From Maribacter caenipelagi (GTDB taxonomy: Bacteria; Bacteroidota; Bacteroidia; Flavobacteriales; Flavobacteriaceae), in NCBI RefSeq assembly GCF_004364175.1, contig NZ_SNZW01000018.1, positions 62,001 through 126,000 on the forward strand: DNA of 64,000 nucleotides, read 5' to 3'. The notes under the pieces are model-generated. The model made no database searches. It was not told the origin of the DNA and saw only the letters and a program-made list of their open reading frames with translations. Position numbers and translations under genes: made by a program. Shown here piece by piece: positions 26,459 through 35,007 of this stretch; position 1 is the stretch's first letter, and every line of letters starts with the position of its first letter.

Positions 26459-27694
26459 TTATTTACTAGGTAAAATGGTTCCGGTTACTTGTCCGAATCC
26501 TACACGCTTACCTTCTTTTTCTGCGAAACCTCGCATGGTCACGGTATCATTATCTTCAATAAAAGTACGTTTGCTACCATCTTTTAACTCGAACGGTTTT
26601 TTACCGCCCCAAGAAATCTCCAGCAATGATCCATATGAGCTTTCATCTTTTCCTGATATGGTACCCGATGCCATTACATCACCAACATTTACATTACACC
26701 CATTTACGGTATGGTGCGCCAATTGCTGCATCATATTCCAATACATGTATTTAAAGTTTGAGCGACTAATTATGGTTTCTTCCGATGCTTGCGAAGCCAT
26801 GCCTACTTCTAAATGAATATCATAATTATGCTTTCCTTCTATTTCTAAATAAGAAAGTACAGCCGGTTGTTGCTCCGGACCCTGTACCTTAAATGGTTCT
26901 AAGGCTTCTAGGGTAACGATCCATGGTGACATAGATGATGCAAAGCTTTTTCCTAAAAACGGACCTAAAGGCACGTATTCCCATTTCTGAATATCGCGGG
27001 CAGACCAGTCATTGAACAGTACTAATCCGAAAATATGTTCAGCAGCTTCTTTTATGGAAACGCGTTCGCCCAGTTTGGTACTTTTACTTATTACGAACCC
27101 CATTTCCAATTCAAAATCCAAACGATTGGATGCCTGAAAAACAGGTGCTTCCATATCATTGGTTTTTACTTGCCCCATTGGTCTGTGAATATTAGTGCCG
27201 CTCACCACAATTGATGATGCACGACCGTGATACCCTACCGGAATATGCCTCCAATTGGGCAACAATGCATTTTCTGGATCACGGAACATTTTTCCCACAT
27301 TGGTAGCGTGTTCTATACTGGAATAAAAATCCGTGTAATCTCCCACCTGTATCGGCAAATGCATTGTTGCATCTTTCTGCAATACAAAAACTTCTGTGTG
27401 ATTCTTCAGCGGAGAATTCTCAATTACCAATAGCTTCTGAATATCTAACCGCACTTTATTGGTGGTTTTCTTTCCTAACGCGATAAACTCATTTAAGGTT
27501 TTCTGCCTAAAAAAAGTAGCATCTACGTCTAACAAACCCAATTCTGACACTGCTGCCAAATCAATGATCTGCTCACCAATGGCAATCCCTGCTCTTGGGG
27601 CATCTGCATGTAAAGAGAAGATTCCAAAAGGAAGGTTATAGATAGAAAAATCTGAGTTATTGGGTACTGAGACCCATGTATTTAGTTTTTTCAA
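26459..27694 (-). CDS. fahA: Fumarylacetoacetase
   Basis: Cytosolic hydrolase (411 aa) that splits fumarylacetoacetate into fumarate and acetoacetate, the last step of tyrosine breakdown. The N-terminal SH3-like domain is followed by the FAH barrel. Metal ligands and catalytic residues are visible: D in GDYTDFYSS, E and E in DFELEMGFV, D in FNDWSARDIQKWEY, and the catalytic His of SSIEHATNVG. It is 30 bp upstream of the flavin reductase-like gene and 153 bp after hmgA. Confidence 0.93.
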   Translation of the reverse strand: MKKLNTWVSVPNNSDFSIYNLPFGIFSLHADAPRAGIAIGEQIIDLAAVSELGLLDVDATFFRQKTLNEFIALGKKTTNKVRLDIQKLLVIENSPLKNHTEVFVLQKDATMHLPIQVGDYTDFYSSIEHATNVGKMFRDPENALLPNWRHIPVGYHGRASSIVVSGTNIHRPMGQVKTNDMEAPVFQASNRLDFELEMGFVISKSTKLGERVSIKEAAEHIFGLVLFNDWSARDIQKWEYVPLGPFLGKSFASSMSPWIVTLEALEPFKVQGPEQQPAVLSYLEIEGKHNYDIHLEVGMASQASEETIISRSNFKYMYWNMMQQLAHHTVNGCNVNVGDVMASGTISGKDESSYGSLLEISWGGKKPFELKDGSKRTFIEDNDTVTMRGFAEKEGKRVGFGQVTGTILPSK

Positions 27695-27724
27695 GCTTTT
27701 TCATTTAAATATTCTAACCAATCT

Positions 27725-27830
27725 AGCCTTCGACTGCGCCCTCCTAACGGCGGACAAGCTCAGGGTGACAATATCAATTCAATTAAACAACGTCTTCCAA
27801 TAGCCAGACAAGCTCAAAATGATATTCTAC
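27725..27830. repeat. Degenerate interspersed repeat between fahA and hmgA
   Basis: The 153-bp gap holds CTTCGACTGCGCCCTCCTAA and GACAAGCTCAGGGTGACA, followed by a weaker second copy (TAGCCAGACAAGCTCAAAAT). Pieces like this occur as dispersed repeats in flavobacterial genomes, in my recollection. It interrupts an otherwise tight catabolic run. Confidence 0.45.
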
Positions 27831-27847
27831 TAAAATCAAAAATTACT

Positions 27848-29008
27848 TTATTTATCCAACCACGATTTATAATAGTCGCCATCGTCTAATTTTAACGCAT
27901 TTTCAGTAACCATTAAAGGCTTGAAAGTATCAATCATAACAGCAAGTTCTTCTGATCCTTTTTGACCAATGCTTCGTTCTGCAGCCCCTGGGTGCGGACC
28001 GTGGGGTATACCTGCGGGATGCAATGATATATTGCCTGGCTGCACTCCGTTTCTACTCATAAAATCGCCGTCAACATAATACAGCATTTCATCTGAATCT
28101 ATATTAGAATGATTGTATGGTGCCGGTATGGACTGCGGATGATAATCATACAACCTTGGTACAAAAGAACAGATGACAAAGGCATTCGTCTCAAATGTTT
28201 GATGCACTGGTGGCGGCTGGTGAATTCTACCGGTTATAGGTTCAAAATTGTGAATGGAGAATCCGTATGGGAAATTATATCCATCCCAACCAACAACATC
28301 GAAAGGATGCCCAACATATACCATTTCATGCATAACCCCTTGCTTTTTTACTTTAATCAAGTGCTCATCAGTATCTGTAAAGGTTTCTAGATTTTGCGGC
28401 AATTTATAATCGCGCTCACAGAATGGGGAATGCTCCAATAGCTGACCAAACCAATTACGATATCTCTTTGGAGTATAGATCGGTGAATACGACTCGGCAT
28501 ACAAAATGCGATTGTCTTCACTATCAAAATCTATTTGATAAATTGTACCCCTGGGAATTATCAGATAATCGCCATATTCAAAAGGTATTTGTCCAAAAAT
28601 GGTTCTTAACGTACCTGAACCTTTATGAATGAACAACATTTCATCGGCATCGGTATTCTTATAGAAATACTCTCGTAACGATTTTCGTGGTGCCGCTACA
28701 CCAATAATTATATCTCTATTGACCAAAAGTGGCTCGCGCGCGGCTAAAAAATCATCTTGCGGCGAAGCGTTAAAACTCACTAGTTTCAACGAACGTATAT
28801 TCTTCTCCAAAGCAATTTTAGGAGAAACGTCAGTACTCTTAACTATCTCTTTGACCATAGTTGGTCTGTTATGATGATATAGTAAAGAGGACATACCATC
28901 AAAGCCAATGGTACCGAACAATTGCTCTGAGTACAATTCTCCGTTTGGCTTTCTAAACTGCGTATGCCGCTTAGGTGGCAACGCTCCCTGCTTATGATAA
29001 ATAGGCAT
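27848..29008 (-). CDS. hmgA: Homogentisate 1,2-dioxygenase
   Basis: Iron-dependent ring-cleaving dioxygenase (386 aa) that opens homogentisate to maleylacetoacetate. It is the short form found in Bacteroidota (other bacteria about 430 aa). Cupin metal-binding elements are in APYNHSNIDSDEMLYYVDGDF and HPAGIPHGPHPGA near the C-terminus. It lies between hpd and fahA, which fixes its function. Cytosolic. Confidence 0.92.
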   Translation of the reverse strand: MPIYHKQGALPPKRHTQFRKPNGELYSEQLFGTIGFDGMSSLLYHHNRPTMVKEIVKSTDVSPKIALEKNIRSLKLVSFNASPQDDFLAAREPLLVNRDIIIGVAAPRKSLREYFYKNTDADEMLFIHKGSGTLRTIFGQIPFEYGDYLIIPRGTIYQIDFDSEDNRILYAESYSPIYTPKRYRNWFGQLLEHSPFCERDYKLPQNLETFTDTDEHLIKVKKQGVMHEMVYVGHPFDVVGWDGYNFPYGFSIHNFEPITGRIHQPPPVHQTFETNAFVICSFVPRLYDYHPQSIPAPYNHSNIDSDEMLYYVDGDFMSRNGVQPGNISLHPAGIPHGPHPGAAERSIGQKGSEELAVMIDTFKPLMVTENALKLDDGDYYKSWLDK

Positions 29009-29083
29009 ATACGTTCGTTTTGCTAGTTACTACTATTTTATTAAAATTAAGCTATTCTGTGCTTGTCAAGAAATCTGTTGAAC

Positions 29084-30214
29084 TTATAACGTTCCTCTTA
29101 ATTCTTGCTCACGCTCAATAGCTTCAAACAATGCTTTGAAATTTCCTTTACCAAAGGAAGTAGCTCCTTTTCGTTGAATGATTTCAAAGAACATCGTTGG
29201 TCTTGCCTGTACCGTTTTTGTGAAAATCTGCAATAAATATCCTTCATCATCACGATCTACTAAAATACCCAGTTTTCTCAATGATTCGATATCTTCATCT
29301 ATCTCTCCTACTCTTTCGGTCAATACATCATAATATGTTGTAGGTATCGTCAAAAACTCAACCCCTCTACTTTTTAAATCTGAAACTGTTTTTACAATAT
29401 CATCAGTAGCTACTGCTATATGTTGTACACCTTCACCTTCGTAAAACTCCAAATACTCATCTACTTGAGATTTTTTCATACCAGGAGCCGGCTCGTTGAT
29501 CGGGAATTTAATGCGACCGTTACCGTTACTCATTACCTTACTCATCAGCGCAGTAAACTCGGTAGAAATATCTTTATCGTCGAAAGACATAATTTGTTTG
29601 AAACCCATAACATTTGCGTAGAAATCTACCCAATAGTTCATTCTACCTTCGTTGACATTACCTACCATATGATCTACAAATTTTAAACCAGTAGATGTTG
29701 GTTGATAATCGCTTTCCCATTTTTGGTACCCTGGTAAAAATGTACCACTGTAATCTTTACGCTCCACAAAAATGTGAACAACCTCTCCATAAGAATAAAT
29801 TCCAGAGGTAACTACTTTACCATCTTCATCCTTTTCTGTCTTAGGTTCCATATAACTTTTGGCTCCTCTTTTAACTGCTTCATTATACGCATAGGTAGCA
29901 TCATCAACCCAAAGGGCAGTAACTTTTACTCCGTCACCATGCTTGTCAATATGCCTACCTACATCTGTACCACTTTTTAAAGGAGAAGTCAATACCAATC
30001 TTATTTTATCTTGTTCTACCACATAAGATTCAAAATCTCTACTACCGGTCTCAAGACCTTTATACGCCAATGATTTAAAACCAAAAGCTGTTTTATAATA
30101 ATGTGCCGCTTGCTTAGAATTACTTACATAAAGTTCTAAATAATCGGTACCGTTAATAGGCATAAAATCTTGTGCCTCTTTGTGATCGTTTTGTGCTACT
30201 GTTGCTGTTGACAT
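29084..30214 (-). CDS. hpd: 4-hydroxyphenylpyruvate dioxygenase
   Basis: Fe(II) dioxygenase (376 aa) turning 4-hydroxyphenylpyruvate into homogentisate. Two vicinal-oxygen-chelate domains; the iron ligands are His in FVDHMVGNV, His in GVQHIAVAT and Glu in TMFFEIIQR. A MarR-type site, TTGTTGCTTCTGCAACAT (30246-30263), lies 32 bp upstream of the start. Second gene of the tyrosine run. Confidence 0.95.
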   Translation of the reverse strand: MSTATVAQNDHKEAQDFMPINGTDYLELYVSNSKQAAHYYKTAFGFKSLAYKGLETGSRDFESYVVEQDKIRLVLTSPLKSGTDVGRHIDKHGDGVKVTALWVDDATYAYNEAVKRGAKSYMEPKTEKDEDGKVVTSGIYSYGEVVHIFVERKDYSGTFLPGYQKWESDYQPTSTGLKFVDHMVGNVNEGRMNYWVDFYANVMGFKQIMSFDDKDISTEFTALMSKVMSNGNGRIKFPINEPAPGMKKSQVDEYLEFYEGEGVQHIAVATDDIVKTVSDLKSRGVEFLTIPTTYYDVLTERVGEIDEDIESLRKLGILVDRDDEGYLLQIFTKTVQARPTMFFEIIQRKGATSFGKGNFKALFEAIEREQELRGTL

Positions 30215-30245
30215 AGTTCTGGATTTTATATTTTTATTTCGTTTA

Positions 30246-30263
30246 TTGTTGCTTCTGCAACAT
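30246..30263 (-). promoter_or_regulatory. MarR-type operator before hpd
   Basis: TTGTTGCTTCTGCAACAT, inverted repeat with arms GTTGC/GCAAC around 4 bp. It matches the site at 31442-31459 in the marR-aminotransferase gap in arms and spacing. Confidence 0.65.
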
Positions 30264-30278
30264 ATATATTAAATTTTT

Positions 30279-31385
30279 TTATGCTGTTGTGGCTTGGGAT
30301 TTCATCAATACCTCTAACGCTGCTAAAAGTGCTTTATTCGCTTCTCTTACTCCAAATGATATCCTCACCTTTCCCGGTGCTCCAAAATTACCTACCGGGC
30401 GTACCATAATACCACGCTGTTCTAAGAATGAAGTAAACTCCATATCATTAACAGGTGGATCTATTAGTACAAAATTACCCTGAGTAGGCCAGTATTTTAT
30501 CTGTAAAGAATCAAGTCCGTTCAAAACAAACCTTCTTTCTTCCTTAACCAATGCTACGGTCTTGTTTACAAAATCTACATCTTCAAGTGCAGCAATAGCT
30601 CCTTCTAAGGCAGGTGTGGATAACAAAAAAGGCTTACAAATTCTACGCATGTAATTGCTAATTTCTAACGGGGCATAACAATACCCTACTCGTAAACCTG
30701 CCAAACCATAAGTCTTTGAAAAACTATTGACAGCTATCACATTTTTACCTTCTACCACAAAGGGTAAACCTGATGTGAAATCTTCAGCTTCAGCAAAATG
30801 TCTGTACACCTCATCTAACACCAATACTACATGTGCCGGTAATTTCTCAATGAAGCTTCGTAAATCTGCCATTGGAATATAATTCCCTGACGGATTATTA
30901 GGTGATGCAAGAAATACCAACTTTGTCCTATTTGTTATAGCCGCTAGAATTCCGTCTAAATTATAGTCGTAATTCTCGGTCATTGGAACATTGATCGCCT
31001 TTGCTCCCATCCATCTGGTAAAAGCAGTATAAGGCAAAAAGCATGGCTGACTAACGATTACCTCATCATCTTCGCTCAGGAATGCCTTTGAAATCATATC
31101 TATGATTTCTGAACCACTATTTGCGGTTATAAAATTACCTGCAACTAAAGCTTCCTCAAAATCTTTTACCAATGCTTCTCGCAATCTGATATCTGTATTA
31201 TCTGGATAGAAACTTAAATCATCTAACGTATTAGCTAAAGCTTCTTTTACTTTTGGCGAATACCCTAACGGATTCTCATTAGAAGAAAGCTTGTGTACCG
31301 TAACACCATCGGGCATGACAATTTTCTTGCCACCACCTTTATATGTGCTGTCTTCTAATATATATTTCTTGAAACTTAGTTGCAT
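30279..31385 (-). CDS. HisC-like aminotransferase, probable tyrosine aminotransferase
   Basis: PLP-dependent class I/II aminotransferase, 368 aa from the ATG at 31385 (an upstream GTG start would add seven residues and run into the divergent operator region). The PLP lysine is in VNSFSKTYGLAGLRVGY, and LASPNNPSGNYI and DEVYRHF are typical. The family is called histidinol-phosphate aminotransferase-like, but with no his genes around and hpd 65 bp downstream it probably makes 4-hydroxyphenylpyruvate from tyrosine. Confidence 0.85.
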   Translation of the reverse strand: MQLSFKKYILEDSTYKGGGKKIVMPDGVTVHKLSSNENPLGYSPKVKEALANTLDDLSFYPDNTDIRLREALVKDFEEALVAGNFITANSGSEIIDMISKAFLSEDDEVIVSQPCFLPYTAFTRWMGAKAINVPMTENYDYNLDGILAAITNRTKLVFLASPNNPSGNYIPMADLRSFIEKLPAHVVLVLDEVYRHFAEAEDFTSGLPFVVEGKNVIAVNSFSKTYGLAGLRVGYCYAPLEISNYMRRICKPFLLSTPALEGAIAALEDVDFVNKTVALVKEERRFVLNGLDSLQIKYWPTQGNFVLIDPPVNDMEFTSFLEQRGIMVRPVGNFGAPGKVRISFGVREANKALLAALEVLMKSQATTA

Positions 31386-31441
31386 ATTTCTACTTCTTTT
31401 GACCAATTTATCCGTAGTAAATATACACTTTTTTTTAATTA

Positions 31442-31459
31442 TTGTTGCACTAACAACAA
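31442..31459. promoter_or_regulatory. MarR operator in the divergent promoter region
   Basis: TTGTTGCACTAACAACAA within a longer palindrome (ATTGTTG/CAACAAT, 6-bp spacer). It lies between the aminotransferase (-) and marR (+), with a TACTTTTG -7 element for marR at 31479-31486. Same pattern as the hpd site. Confidence 0.7.
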
Positions 31460-31505
31460 TATTAACAATAAACTCTGTTACTTTTGGAAGAATAACATTA
31501 GTATT

Positions 31506-31952
31506 ATGGACAGGACGGAAGGATTCGGAGTATACATTGATCGCACGCTTAAAAAGGTTCAGAGTACTTTTTTACAAGTATTTGCAGAGAATAATATTGA
31601 TTTGACTATTGAGCAATGGGTAATTTTGCAGCGTGTGCATCTAGAAGGCAAAGATGCGTCGCAGGCAGATATTGCCAAATCTAATTTTAGGAATAGGGCT
31701 ACAACTTCTAGAGTTATTAGCGGATTATGTAAAAAAGGGTTTTTACGAAAGTCTCGATTTAGAGATGATCAAAAAAGATACAAACTTGTCATTACCGAAG
31801 AAGGTTCTGCACTCATACAACAGGCTATGCCATTTATTACCGACTTAAGAAAAGTTAGTACACTGGGTATCACAGAAGAAGAGTTTGAAATATTCTATAA
31901 AGTTCTTGATCAATTATGGGAAAATTTTGATCAATACGAAGGTCGCTCCTAG
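31506..31952 (+). CDS. MarR-family regulator of tyrosine catabolism
   Basis: Winged-helix regulator of 148 aa from ATG 31506. The longer upstream frame crosses the operator and promoter and is rejected. Helices and wing are visible: ASQADIAKSNFRNRATTSRVISGLCKKGFLRKSRFRDDQKRYKLVITEEG. It is divergent from the aminotransferase and shares an operator with it, and a second operator is before hpd, so it very likely controls the whole run in response to an aromatic acid. Confidence 0.88.
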   Translation: MDRTEGFGVYIDRTLKKVQSTFLQVFAENNIDLTIEQWVILQRVHLEGKDASQADIAKSNFRNRATTSRVISGLCKKGFLRKSRFRDDQKRYKLVITEEGSALIQQAMPFITDLRKVSTLGITEEEFEIFYKVLDQLWENFDQYEGRS

Positions 31953-32023
31953 CAGTAATTTAGCAAATAAAAGAAATAATTAAATTTTTGTTGATTTTGG
32001 TTTTACCAGTCTATAAAAATCAC

Positions 32024-32031
32024 TAAGTTTG
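32024..32031 (+). promoter_or_regulatory. tRNA promoter -7 element
   Basis: TAAGTTTG fits TAnnTTTG; TTTT at 32001-32004 is 19 bp upstream in the -33 position. The tRNA begins 26 bp downstream. Confidence 0.6.
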
Positions 32032-32056
32032 CACCCACATTTGAAAAAATGGTGTC

Positions 32057-32130
32057 GGTCGCATAGCTCAGCTGGATAGAGCATCTGCCTTCTAAGCAGA
32101 CGGTCGGAGGTTCGAATCCTCCTGCGATCA
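32057..32130 (+). tRNA. tRNA-Arg (anticodon UCU)
   Basis: 74-nt cloverleaf: acceptor GGTCGCA pairs with TGCGATC plus discriminator A; D-arm AGCTCAGCTGGATAGAGC; anticodon stem TCTGC/GCAGA with loop CTTCTAA (anticodon TCT); T-arm GGAGGTTCGAATCCTCC. CCA is not encoded. Decodes AGA, and AGG by wobble. Confidence 0.97.
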
Positions 32131-32134
32131 CTCT

Positions 32135-32160
32135 AAAGCCCCTTTTAAGGGGCTTTTTTG
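32135..32160 (+). terminator. tRNA terminator
   Basis: AAGCCCC-TTTT-AGGGGCTT stem followed by TTTTTTG, directly after the tRNA. Confidence 0.88.
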
Positions 32161-32266
32161 TTTTATAGCAATTTCCACACCTTCTATTTATTCACTTGTT
32201 CAAGAAGTCTTTTTCATATTTTGACATTTTTATTATTTTTGCCCATTAAGACCAATTTCATTTTAG

Positions 32267-32698
32267 ATGTATACATTGACTTATGAATCTGTTGCCACTA
32301 ATAAGATTAACGGCGCAGCAATGGAAGAATTACTTGAAAAGGCACGTGTAAATAATCAACGTGATGATATAACAGGTTGCCTAATCTATTATCAAGGTCG
32401 TTTTGTTCAACTACTAGAAGGCAACAAAGCCAAAATAGAAGTGCTTTACGACAAGATTAAAATAGATCCTCGCCATAAAAATGTCACTCTTTTTTCTGAT
32501 GATGAAACAAGCAAAAGAACTTTCCCAAATTGGGGAATGGCTTACTACCCTATCGATGAGAACAACACTAACAGATATGAGTATGAGCAATTCAAGAGAA
32601 ACCTAATTCTAATGGCAGATCTTATTGAACCTACCAATGTTACTTCAAAACACTTTTGGAAGAAAATCAAAACAATGATTTCAGAACCACCTATGTAA
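32267..32698 (+). CDS. BLUF-domain blue-light receptor
   Basis: 143-aa protein made of a BLUF domain (1-95) with a short helical tail and no output domain. The FAD-photochemistry residues are all there: Tyr6 in LTYES, Asn30 in VNNQRDDITGC, Gln48 in RFVQLLEG, and W89/M91 in PNWGMAY. It should sense blue light through flavin and act by contacting another protein. TATTTTTG at 32234-32241 is a good -7 element. Neighbours include several signalling genes, but no partner is obvious. Confidence 0.9.
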   Translation: MYTLTYESVATNKINGAAMEELLEKARVNNQRDDITGCLIYYQGRFVQLLEGNKAKIEVLYDKIKIDPRHKNVTLFSDDETSKRTFPNWGMAYYPIDENNTNRYEYEQFKRNLILMADLIEPTNVTSKHFWKKIKTMISEPPM

Positions 32699-32753
32699 AC
32701 ATTCGTTACACATACTATTCTAATTATTGGTCAAATAAAGAACTATTTAATAT

Positions 32754-33293
32754 TCAACTAGCACCCTCTTCTTCACTTTGAATTAGAGGATGATCTGTTC
32801 TACCTAATCCGATAATTTTAATAATATTGATAATGGTGTTGTAAAGCATTAATACCACTACTATTAGTGCAGAACTCAATATAGCGCTTACTCCTATAGT
32901 TACGTAATAGATTACATCAAAGTAATTCTCTGGTATATTTTCACTTTCTGTGACCGGTAAATTGAATACTAGAAAAAATAGCAATGATGCTATAAAAATA
33001 GCCGTATCCAACTTTGCAATTTGCATGATATGCATATAGTGATCGCTCTTCAATTTTGAATTTGTACCCGAACTAACACCTAATAAGGTCAACATTAAAG
33101 CAAGAATGGTTGCCGATGCCAACACAATGGTATTACATAACGTATTTAAACCTGTGAGGCTAGATTTAATCAACACTTTAGCTTCATACCCACTTAGATT
33201 CCCAAGCATTAAAGTTCCCAAACCTATAAATGCCAAAGAAATGACTCCACCAATGATTGCCCGTTTTGTGTAACCTGAAATATTTATGTCCAT
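32754..33293 (-). CDS. Four-helix membrane protein, unknown
   Basis: 179 aa, predicted inner-membrane protein with about four helices (residues 13-33, 47-68, 95-112, 125-148) and an acidic C-terminal tail. I do not recognise the family with confidence. It is followed on the same strand by no gene; the related-looking neighbour at 33332 is upstream and could be co-transcribed (38-bp gap). Confidence 0.7.
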   Translation of the reverse strand: MDINISGYTKRAIIGGVISLAFIGLGTLMLGNLSGYEAKVLIKSSLTGLNTLCNTIVLASATILALMLTLLGVSSGTNSKLKSDHYMHIMQIAKLDTAIFIASLLFFLVFNLPVTESENIPENYFDVIYYVTIGVSAILSSALIVVVLMLYNTIINIIKIIGLGRTDHPLIQSEEEGAS

Positions 33294-33331
33294 TATCTAA
33301 TCAGAAAAATTAATATTTAAAAAGTTTAACT

Positions 33332-33781
33332 TTAAACGTGCATAGCGAATCTTGCTAAGACCCAAGTAATGGTAACACCAAAGATCATATGCGCCACTAC
33401 CAATTGTATAAAAAAGTATTTCCATTCTATTTTTGGCGGATTGTCATCATAACTGATTAAAAGAGACCATCCTGCAACACCAATTATTCCCAAAATGAAT
33501 CCCAAGAACAACCCGGTCCATAGCGAAATATCATCAACTATATAAAAATTGTAGCAATACAATATGGCCGCCATACAAATGCCAATGGCAAAATGAATAA
33601 TCCATCCGAGGTAATGGTTATCTCCGATACTTGAATTAACGGACTTCAAATTTGATATGAGTCCGTTCAACAAATGTGCCTCATTAAACTTGTTATCGGT
33701 AAGTGATTCTACCACATGGCTGAACCCGGTCATGATAGCGGTTCCCAAAATGCCAGAAAAAAATATCGCAAAAATCTCCAT
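33332..33781 (-). CDS. Four-helix membrane protein, unknown
   Basis: 149-aa inner-membrane protein with about four helices (3-22, 59-80, 88-108, 125-145). The first helix contains GILGTAIMTGFSH and the central region GWIIHFAIGICMA, a pattern like small bacterial membrane proteins of the DUF2938/YagU type. I cannot name a function. It precedes the 32754 gene on the same strand. Confidence 0.7.
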   Translation of the reverse strand: MEIFAIFFSGILGTAIMTGFSHVVESLTDNKFNEAHLLNGLISNLKSVNSSIGDNHYLGWIIHFAIGICMAAILYCYNFYIVDDISLWTGLFLGFILGIIGVAGWSLLISYDDNPPKIEWKYFFIQLVVAHMIFGVTITWVLARFAMHV

Positions 33782-33988
33782 AACTGAATATTTAGTTCAA
33801 TGGTTAGGGTATAGAAAATTAAATAAATTTTTGGCTTTGAAATACATCTAAAATGTATTGAACAAATAATAGTTTTTAATGGATTACTTTTTAAAATTAA
33901 ACCCGCTTAAATTCCTTTATGTGAAAGATGACATGTTGTAATACCAATGAAGTAAAATTCTTTCGTATAACAAAAACCAATCGGATAA

Positions 33989-34243
33989 ATGGAAGAAATT
34001 ATAGGAATTCTAGCCGGAGTATTCACCACCGTAGCTGCAGTACCGCAAATATTTAGAGCTTGGAAAACCAAAAAGGTAGATGATGTTTCCCCTAAAATGT
34101 TTTTGGTACTTACCATTGGTGTGTTGCTATGGACCCTTTATGGTATCATGAAACAAGATGCCCCAATTATTATTACAAACGGAATTTCAACCTTATTAAA
34201 TATCACAATGCTCGTTCTCATTCTAAAATTCAAAAAAAAATAA
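33989..34243 (+). CDS. SemiSWEET sugar transporter
   Basis: 84-aa, three-helix protein of the bacterial half-SWEET (PQ-loop) family, which works as a homodimer to pass mono- or disaccharides down a gradient. The hinge Pro-Gln (P19-Q20 in AAVPQIFRAWKTK), W48 and N64 near the sugar pocket are visible. The start ATG gives a typical length. It lies 2 bp before the DUF421 gene. Confidence 0.9.
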   Translation: MEEIIGILAGVFTTVAAVPQIFRAWKTKKVDDVSPKMFLVLTIGVLLWTLYGIMKQDAPIIITNGISTLLNITMLVLILKFKKK

Positions 34244-34245
34244 AT

Positions 34246-34767
34246 ATGAAAGAACTATTCAATACTTCATGGGAAACTGTAATGCTAATTTCTGCCAGTG
34301 CCATTGGTATTTACGTGGCAATAATTCTACTTACCCGAATTATAGGAAAGCGTAGTTTTTCAAAGATGTCCAGTTTTGACTTTGCCATGACCGTTGCCGT
34401 TGGGTCAATCGTTGCCACTACCATACTATCTTCATCGGTAAAATTGATCGAAGGTTTGGTGGGTTTAACAATGATTTATGTACTTCAAATAAGCATAGCT
34501 TTAGCTCGAAGAAATAAAACGGTTCAAAATATGGTGGACAACTCTCCGCTATTATTAATGGATGGCGAAAAAATTATATCATCTAACTTAAGAAAAGCAA
34601 GAGTTACGGAAGGCGACCTTAGGTCAAAATTAAGGGAAGCCCATGTAACCGACCTCAGTCAGATCAAAGCTGTAATTTTTGAAACTACCGGTGATATTTC
34701 AGTTTTACATAAAAAAGATGATTCACCTCTTGATTTATGGATTATGAAAGATGTAAAAAGAGATTAA
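34246..34767 (+). CDS. DUF421 (YetF-like) membrane protein
   Basis: 173 aa from the ATG at 34246, which is 2 bp after the SemiSWEET stop; a longer frame in the same register overlaps SemiSWEET and is rejected. Two or three N-terminal helices (TRIIGKRSFSKMSSFDFAMTVAVGSIVATTIL is the family signature region) are followed by a cytoplasmic domain (LLLMDGEKIISSNLRKARVTEGDLRSKLREA) and ends with ISVLHKKDD. The molecular role of DUF421 is unknown; some members are tied to stress or spore coats. Probably an operon with SemiSWEET. Confidence 0.88.
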   Translation: MKELFNTSWETVMLISASAIGIYVAIILLTRIIGKRSFSKMSSFDFAMTVAVGSIVATTILSSSVKLIEGLVGLTMIYVLQISIALARRNKTVQNMVDNSPLLLMDGEKIISSNLRKARVTEGDLRSKLREAHVTDLSQIKAVIFETTGDISVLHKKDDSPLDLWIMKDVKRD

Positions 34768-35007
34768 TCTATTTTAATTCTCATAATTCAACTGTTAATT
34801 TATACTAAGCATTCAGATTACTAGTTATTGATATGCTATAATATTAATCGATTGAATTCATGAATTTTAGGTTTTGAGCTATTTTTTAAACCAATCGAAT
34901 TAGAGAATAGACCTCTTATTTTTTATCTTGCTGCTGGATTTTGATTAAAATTTTTAATTGAAATTTTCGTGAACAAACTTATTTAGAGTTTTAAATTATT
35001 AATTGCC

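Noticed and set aside
30279-31385. Histidine biosynthesis hisC
   Set aside because: No other his gene is near, and it lies in a tyrosine degradation run under the same MarR site.
31380-31505. Longer N-terminus of the MarR gene
   Set aside because: The extension spans the operator and the TACTTTTG promoter; the family starts at about the chosen ATG.
34129-34245. Longer DUF421 start overlapping SemiSWEET
   Set aside because: The added 39 residues are read out of frame through the SemiSWEET gene and match no family; ATG 34246 is right after its stop.
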